Positions 57,337 to 64,000 of a DNA stretch of 64,000 nt are shown piece by piece (the first letter of the stretch is position 1; each line of letters opens with the position of its first letter). This DNA comes from Geosiphon pyriformis (lineage: Eukaryota > Glomeromycota > Glomeromycetes > Archaeosporales > Geosiphonaceae): the NCBI GenBank assembly GCA_016748015.1, contig JAAOMT010000352.1, positions 62,001 through 126,000 of the forward strand. Direction: 5' to 3'. The notes below the pieces were generated by a model. It ran no database searches. It saw only the letters and a program-made list of their open reading frames with translations, and was not told where the DNA came from. The translations under genes and the position numbers were made by a program.

Positions 57337-58203
57337 TGTTACTCATAGAATATAAGAAATATATTAGTATATAATTAGTCAATCAAAAGTAGATGTAGTA
57401 AATGTGAAATTTCAGAATTTCTCTCAAAGGAATTGCAAGATTCCAGAAATTTCAGGATTCTCATATGAGGAATTGCAGAATTCCAAAATTCTAGGATTCC
57501 TCTTAAAAAAATTACAAGATTCCAGAAATTCCAGGATTTCTGGTGTAAAAAATTGAGGAATTGAGAAATTTCGATTATGTATATATAGCAGTAGTATTAG
57601 AAGTAAAAAAAACAGACCTCTCAGTTTAGATTTCATCTAAGCAACCTTCTAATTCACAAATATTAATAAATAAGTATTTGTTTTCTCAATTTATTCTTTC
57701 ACTATTAACATTCCATGTTGATAGTAATTGATACTTAAACCCACTAGAACAATAGCTTTTGATCATGGCTATTAATAAAATACTAACATTCATTGTCTTG
57801 GCTTATTTCTTTCTTTTCTTTTATTTTTTTTCCTTATTTTTCTTTATTTTATTTTCTGTCTTTGTTTATTTTTACTAACTTGATTAAAAAGATTAACACA
57901 CAAAAATACTGATACTAGGATATAAGTAACTGGTAAAAAATCCAGGAATAAGGATAGAACATTCGATTGAGGATAGCTTACTAGGAAGATTACTGGCCAT
58001 TATGCTGAAAAAGAAATTTAATGGAATTACAGTTCTGAGAAGCTATAGATAAAACAATAAATGAATCTCTGTCCATTATACAAAGAACTTAACCAAAACC
58101 TTTAAATACCAAAACTTTCAGATATTACCAATGAGATTAGTTATTAAACACCAAGTTACAGGTTTGTTATTTGATTGGAGACTTCAAATAATTACCAATA
58201 ACA
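57337..58203 (+). mobile_element. Solo LTR A6
   Basis: 867 bp, TGTTACTCATAG...CCAATAACA, flanked by TTAT (57333-57336) and TCAT (58204-58207). It has the AATTCC palindrome array (57405-57545), a TATATATAG box near 57578 and CACCAAGTTACAGG in U5. It has no internal element sequence on either side. Confidence 0.85.
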
Positions 58204-58605
58204 TCATGTTTTATTTAATAATCTTTAAATATTATAATTATACAAATTAAAAAAGGATAAGTAAATGCCAACAAATAATCTTTTATCTTAAAATATTTAA
58301 ATCCTTGAAGATAAAAAATAGAAAAAAGAAAACAAAAAAAAAAAAAAAAATTGAGTTAATAGATTTTATTTTATTTTTTTAATTTCTTATATATTTTTTT
58401 ATAGCTAAAAAACTTATTGCTTATATAATTATTTAAAATAGTTAATAATCAGATTAATAATTAGGTTAATAGTTAAGTTATTAATCAAATCAATAATTGA
58501 ATCATTGATTAAATCAATAATTAGATCAATAATCAAGTTAATAGTTAAGTTATTAATTAGATTAATAATCACTATCTAAAAATAGAATTGTTAATTATAT
58601 AACAA
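58204..58605 (-). repeat. B-type LTR B4, high part
   Basis: Continues B4 (GTTTTATTTAATAATCTTT...). It carries the longest minisatellite of the window, about eleven decayed units (58440-58572). It ends near TTATATAACA, short of the normal B LTR end, where the LINE4 tail starts. Confidence 0.65.
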
Positions 58606-58950
58606 TTTTTTTTATTTGCATTTACAAATAAGGCCCAATTACTATCTAATACAATACAACTGTTTAGAGTTCTAAATTAAATGTGAATTATGTACTTACT
58701 ATATGTGATCAGCCATCTGGCTGATCAAGACTATACTATGCAATTATATTGACAGAAACACTTCTAATAGCATTAGCATAAAACAAACAACCCATATCTA
58801 AGCCAAAATTAATTGAATAATTCTTCTCTATTTTAAGCAACCAAATGACATTGTCTAAAACTCTGATAAAAAGACCATAAATATGATTAAACACAAAATA
58901 ATCTTCATGTATACTTTTGAAGAAAGGGGTATAAGATTATTAATTAATTA
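58606..58950 (-). mobile_element. LINE4 3'-end fragment
   Basis: On the minus strand the end of ORF2 is readable: WLLKIEKNYSINFGLDMGCL, then VSVNIIA and stop near 58740. The 3' UTR (GGCTGATCACATATAG...) and an A-rich tail at 58606-58630 follow. It is homologous to the ends of LINE3 and LINE5. The 5' limit is unclear. Confidence 0.55.
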
Positions 58951-60010
58951 TAGATATTAGTTCTAAGCTAGATTTTATTTTTTTTGTTTTTAATACTTTT
59001 ATTATATATAATAATAAGTAAAAGGTTTTTTATAGCTGATGATCCTTATTGTCTTAAGTAATGCTTATTATTTTGTTTATAATATGTATTAAATTATAAA
59101 CCAGACTTTATGGAAAGCTGGCTCTGGTACAAATGTCTTAGACAGTTCATTATTAGGTTCATAGATTGGAAATGTACTGTCTTCATTTAACATTCAGATT
59201 TTCACATGTTGGTAAAGTTTACTAACAAAAAATTGGTTGTTTTCTATATATATTTAATGAAAGCTGTATATAGGAGATTGCCAGTAGCTGTTCACAAGAG
59301 ATTATATAACAGAAATTATTCAGATATTTTGTGTTTAATGTGTGGTAATGTTGAATTTTTCGACCATGCTTTTATTTGCTCTACAGATATCTTGGTGCAT
59401 TTTGAGGTTTTTTCTGATTGTACCAATTTGTGGAAATTTTTGGCAGACAATTACCTCTCTGCTTTATTTTTGGTATTACATACTCTCTTACAGGTCTCAG
59501 ATGTCAATATATATGCTGTGTTATGCAAAGACTTTGTTTTTAAGGATTGGATTAAGAAGACCATTTTTATTTTTAATAACAAAAGGAGAACTGTGTTGGT
59601 TGTGGTCAATTTTGTTTGCCATTTGGCTAATAACTATTGTAGTAGGTCGTGGTTATTAAGATTTAGGTTTAGAACTAATATAGAGAAGAGTAGTTTGGTT
59701 CATAATACAGATGGAGTTTTTGCTCCAGTGCATAGTTTGCTCAGACATTTGTTTAAAGATGTTATTTGCTTGCTCAGTATTATTGAATTTTTTGCAGTTA
59801 GCTTTGGTTTGTGGAGACATTGTGTGTTTTTTTTCAGCTTAGACAATAGTAGTAAGATTCTTGTAAATATGTAGTACTGTCTTAATAGGCCTGAGTGGCT
59901 GGTCATGTGTAGAAAGTACATGAGCCATATTTAGTTTAATTTAATTTGTTTTGTTTTTGTATATTAAATAATGATTAGGCTGCACTTATTAAAAATAAAA
60001 TAAAATAATT
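58951..60010 (+). mobile_element. LINE5 3'-end fragment with ORF2 C-terminus
   Basis: Plus strand. Before the open piece, LWKAGSGTNVLDSS is readable near 59108-59150, with frameshifts. The open piece 59206-59874 (222 aa) has YRRLPVAVHKRLYNRNY and then CLMCGNVEFFDHAFIC, a CCHC-type zinc motif. It ends FAVSFGLWRHCVFFFSLDN. This is the C-terminal part of a LINE ORF2 after RT/RNase H. The 3' UTR contains GGCTGGTCATGTG. The copy ends in an AAATA-rich tail at 59985-60010. It is the best preserved LINE piece here. Confidence 0.72.
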
Positions 60011-60247
60011 ATATAATTAGTATTATATAAGATTTCTTGAATTCTTTTAATTTTTTTAGCCAGAAATCTTAGAATTCTTGGAATCTTGTAATTCTTTGAG
60101 AAAAATTCTAAAATTCATAGAATCCTGTGATTCTTTAAAAAGAATTTTGAAATTTTTAGAATTCTAAAATTCCTCTTTTTATTATGCTTAGTTCTAATTG
60201 GCTACTTTATTTTTTTATTAAAAATTCCTAAATTTCTATGAGTAACA
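60011..60247 (-). repeat. Partial A-type LTR (U3 only)
   Basis: Aligns with the U3 part of the A1 LTR, with palindromes GAATTCTTGGAATC and so on, ending CTATGAGTAACA at 60247. The U5 half is missing where LINE5 ends. Confidence 0.65.
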
Positions 60248-62524
60248 ACACTTAAAAATAGATTGTAAAACCAAGTTATATAACCAATAATCAGAAAATT
60301 AATATCAAAACCTCAATTGTTAGTTTTAAACTCTAAATTACACTCTGAATTAAGAATAATATTAGTATCAGTCTTCTTATACTTTAATAATACAACAATC
60401 AATATACTTATCTCTAGTTTATCAAATTCCAGTACCAATAATATATTAACTACAGTCATAAATAATTTATAAACCCTAATAAATTTAAGTGCCACTCCAA
60501 AATACTATGCTAATATTAAATAGAAACCAAAAACCAAAAATCACCCACATATAACAGAACTAAAAATTAGCAATAATCATATACCAACCAATTTCCAGCT
60601 CATTAAACTAATCATCAGAATTATGTCCAAGAAATTTGGAAAGTGGGTATACCCAAAACCCGAATTTCCAGAACTATTTAAATCTTCTAGCCACTCCAGC
60701 AAACAACTCATTCAATAACTTAAAAATTCAAAAAATATTCACCAACAATATTTTACTTGTTATTATTATAGAAGACAAATTACTCATTACAATATTTTTT
60801 TTTGAATTAAAGGAACCAGTAACAACACCTCTGTTTAATAGAACTGTTTTTAACACAAAATTTATTATAGTTATATATACAAATGTCAAAGTTAATGGCC
60901 AATCTATTAAGTTAATTCTTAATAATAGTTCAGCAGACAGTATTATTATATAACAATTCATGAACCAATTAGAATGCCAAGTTGATTATGCTGTCAGTGC
61001 TAAAATTATTACTGCTAATAAAGTCATTAAGATTTTTATTGGCAAAATTAACAACTTTTCTTTTAAAATTAACAGTATTATCATATTTATCAAAGTTTTT
61101 GTTATAAAAGCCACATAGTATTAAGCTTTTGTTAGTAATAATTGGCTGTTTAAGACTAATACTATGCTTAATTAGACCATTCAAAAGTTTTAGCTCAGTC
61201 AAAATTATCAGCATACTTGAATACCAGCTATCTATAGCCACTTTAAAACAAATACTACCACCTAATTACCACTAATTAAGTTTAAAAAAAAAATCTATCT
61301 AAGAAGCTTACCAAGTTTTGTGAACTGAAAATGAGTACAACAAATTACTACCAATACTCTTTTGGGATAACAAGAGAAAAAAAAGAGAAAAATAAATTAC
61401 AAGCCACTATTGCTATTCAAAAATTATCTAATAGTTGACATGTATTCTACTTACTAGACACAAAAAAAAGAATTACTATATATCTCACTCAAATACAAAG
61501 ATTACAAGAAAAAGCTTTTTTCTATAAAAGCTTAAATCTTACCCAAAAAAAATTACTGGACATGTACTCATTATTACTGCAAGCTATATTACTGAAAAAA
61601 TTTTGAATATTCAAAATAACAAGAAAAATGAACAAAAAATTATGTTTTGCTTATGAAAAAACACTACTTGATAAAGAAATATAAAATAACATTTTTGGTT
61701 GAGAAAGAATATTCAATGTATTATGTTAATACACAATTTTTATTAATAACTGGATAAGCTAAAAAATGTCTTTTAACACTGTATGAAACTGAGCACTCTC
61801 ATATTTAAACAGTTATTTACACAATGAAAATAAGATTTGGAGAATGGCAAATACCAAAATTAAAAATATTTCACTTAGTAAAATACTTACAATTAAGAAT
61901 AATCTATCAAAATTTGTTAAAACTGTTCTTATTTCCAATTCAGATGTATTTATTAATATTTTAAACAATCTTGAACAATTCTATGAACATTATTAAGATC
62001 TAGTATTTACTTAAAAAAAACAAAAACAATATTTAAAACAATTAAATATTAGACTTTGTAAATATTGCCTAATTTTTAATAACTTTGAATATTGTACAAT
62101 TGTAATTTTATTTACAATTCACTATCAAGCATAATCTATTTGATTTCCAAAGAGAAAGAACCAATTAGCAGCTGCACTTCAGAATTAAAATCAAAATTCA
62201 ATTGTAATTTAGACTTTAATAATAACAACAATAACAGTTTTAATACTATTTATTATGGCAACAATAATAATAATAATTCAAACTTTAATTACAATTTTAA
62301 ACAATATATTATGCCCTCAGATTTTTTCAAGAAGCAGAAAATCAAATAGTTTAGCAAAAATAATGAAGATATTATGTTAGAACAAATACATAATACTGAT
62401 ACAAAGTTTAATTTTAAATATCTTAAAAAAACTGTCATTAAATTAAAACCTTACTTACATACCAGTATAGATTTAAGAGATTTAAAAAATTTCAATAGAG
62501 TTCAATATTAAAAGAAAAAAATAA
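60248..62524 (+). pseudogene. A7, internally deleted Gypsy element: gag end, protease and linker only
   Basis: Starts at the nucleocapsid region (aligns with about 4625 of A3). Open piece 60636-60953 covers the spacer and protease, which reads LILNNSSADSII, so Asp, Ser and Gly are all changed. The linker follows (61000-62350), with open piece 62092-62349 and the Asn tract. At about 62470-62490 the reading jumps from dUTPase motif 1 (SIDLRD) straight to the sequence before the 3' LTR (FNRVQY). About 4.5 kb of pol (dUTPase to integrase) is missing. Confidence 0.75.
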
Positions 62525-63415
62525 TATTACTTATAGAAATTAAGAATTATAATAAGTAGATAAAATAGCCAATTAAAAATAGGTGTAGTAAAAAGAAATT
62601 TCAAAATTTCTCTTAAGAAATTGCGAAATTCCAAAATTTCAGAATTTCAGAATTTTTCTTAAGGAATTGTAAAATTCCAAAATTGCAGAATTGCAGAATT
62701 TTTTTTAAAAAATTTAAAAATTTCAAGAAATCTCATATAATACAAATTATATATTTATAGTAAAAGTATTAAAAGCAGAAAAAAAGCATTGAATACAATT
62801 CAATTCAAGTTAAAAATAACAACTTATTCTATATCTCTCTCTTTAAAAGATAGTTTTCTATAACTTAAAATGAAATCACATTAATATCAATAAAAATATC
62901 TAATTATTATCTAAATTTATGTTATTATTATTTAATTAAGAATATTAATCACTTTCTTTACTATTAACAATTTATGTTAATAAATTTTAATACTTAATCA
63001 TACTAAACTAATAGCTCTTAATTATAGCTATTGACAAAATACTAATTTTTTATTTTCAATTTTTTATTTTTATTTATTTTTTTTTGTTTTATTTCTTTGT
63101 TGTTTACTAATTGATAAAAAAAATTAAGTGCTGAGCATTTAACATTAAGAATAGCTTAATAAAAAACCTGGAAACAAGAATAAAAATTTAAAAATAGCTT
63201 ATTAAAAAAATATAACTGTCAAAATAAACTGGTTATTATACTAAAAAAAAAATTCACAGAAGAAACTATCAATTAAATTTCTGTCTATTATACAAAAAAC
63301 TCAACCAAAATCTTTAAACTCCAAAACTTTTGGAAATTACCAATATTTTCAACTATTGAGCACCAAGTTACAAATTTGTTATTTGTTCTAATATTCCAAA
63401 TAATCACTTATAACA
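62525..63415 (+). repeat. 3' LTR of A7
   Basis: 891 bp, TATTACTTATAG...CTTATAACA, preceded by the purine run AAAAGAAAAAAATAA. The U5 has GAGCACCAAGTTACA near 63358. The 3' flank is ATAA. Confidence 0.82.
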
Positions 63416-64000
63416 ATAAACAAAAAGAGTATTATTTGCTATAACCAAAACAGTTGGAGCAAATAAACTTGGAAAATTTAGATTTACTTTAACATATACA
63501 ACTCAAAATACTACTTAATAATTTTACTGACATCTTTATAAGTAAAAATAAATTCAGTAGAATTGACATTATTCAGCACCAGATCAAAACTAGAAATGCA
63601 ATATCAATTAAACAAAGAACATACAAAGTACCACCTACCAGTCATAAAATTATCTGATAAAAAATCAATCATATGTTAGACAATGGGTTAATTCAACTAT
63701 CAATAAGTCTATGGTTATCACTAGTTGTACTTATCCAAAAAAAGAATAAAAAAATTCATTTTTGTATAGACTACTAAAAATTCAATAGTGTAATATATAG
63801 AGACAGCTACCCAACTCCATAAATTCAGAAATTATTTAATGCTTTTGGAAGAAAAAAATAATTCTTTACATTGAACTTAGACAGTAGTTATTGGCAAGTA
63901 GTTATAAATTTAAATAACAAAGAAAAAACAGTATTTACAACCAGAGAAAAGAATTTTGAATTTGATATTATGTCATTTAGCTTAACCAATGCTCTAATTA
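63416..64000 (+). pseudogene. A8 Gypsy RT fragment (runs off the window)
   Basis: Aligns with A3 8655-9215. It reads QLEQINLENLD, SRIDIIQHQIKTRNAISIKQR, DNGLIQLSISLWLSLVVLIQKK, KIHFCIDY, then LDSSYWQVV and FDIMSFSLTNAL. A7 ends immediately before it, so A7 probably inserted into this older copy. Several stops are present. Confidence 0.8.

Noticed and set aside
59206-59874. A 222-aa open frame that could be taken as an intact novel host gene
   Set aside because: The zinc motif CLMCG...HAFIC, the FAVSFGLW ending, shared wording with LINE3 and LINE4, and the A-rich tail mark it as the C-terminus of LINE ORF2.

Overview
This window reads as transposon-packed nuclear DNA of a fungus, most likely an arbuscular mycorrhizal fungus of the Glomeromycotina (Rhizophagus-like). 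The evidence is the extreme AT content, the layered Ty3/Gypsy and LINE copies, LINE proteins whose wording resembles those of Rhizophagus, and one GC-richer, intron-containing host gene alone in the repeats. The taxon is inferred, not proven. No rRNA, tRNA or CRISPR was found.

Layout. (1) 1-25.5 kb is a four-level nested stack. A minus-strand Gypsy element (A1; 1-1630 and 21337-25514) is split by a solo LTR (A2; 1631-2124 and 20938-21336). A2 is split by a plus-strand element (A3; 2125-20937). A3 contains a solo LTR of another family (D; 6964-7942) and a Gypsy element of a second family (B1; 11010-18997). Every level is bounded by short inverted LTR ends (TGTTA...TAACA type) and a perfect 4-bp target-site duplication: ATGC, TCAC, ATGC and ATAT. 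(2) 25.5-27.4 kb is the 5' end of a third Gypsy family (C). (3) 27.4-50.2 kb is a second nest. A plus-strand LINE (LINE1) is split by a 5'-truncated LINE (LINE3) and by a solo A-type LTR (A5). A5 is split by a minus-strand B element (B2), and B2 is split by a minus-strand A element (A4). LINE1 lies head to head with the broken ORF1 of LINE2. (4) 50.2-53.8 kb is a GC-richer island with one predicted three-exon P-loop NTPase gene of 762 aa on the minus strand. (5) 53.8-64 kb is a mosaic of decayed C, B and A LTRs, two LINE 3' ends, an internally deleted A element (A7) and the RT of a further A copy (A8).

The two main Gypsy families use different expression strategies. In family A, removing the insertions leaves gag, protease, a long Cys-rich linker, a dUTPase domain, RT, RNase H and integrase in one reading frame. 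Family B uses three frames in order. Gag is joined to protease-RT-RNase H at a canonical -1 slippery heptamer (TTTAAAC) followed by a hairpin. The RNase H stop overlaps the integrase start as ATGA. A separate unassigned ORF3 lies after integrase and runs into the 3' LTR.

All transposon proteins carry stop codons, mostly explained by C-to-T or G-to-A transitions, and the protease Asp-Ser-Gly triad is lost in every copy I could read, so no copy here looks autonomous. Decay is mildest in the innermost insertions (B1, A3). A 20-N gap at 17945-17964 is flanked by two identical 241-bp copies and is probably an unmerged assembly overlap.
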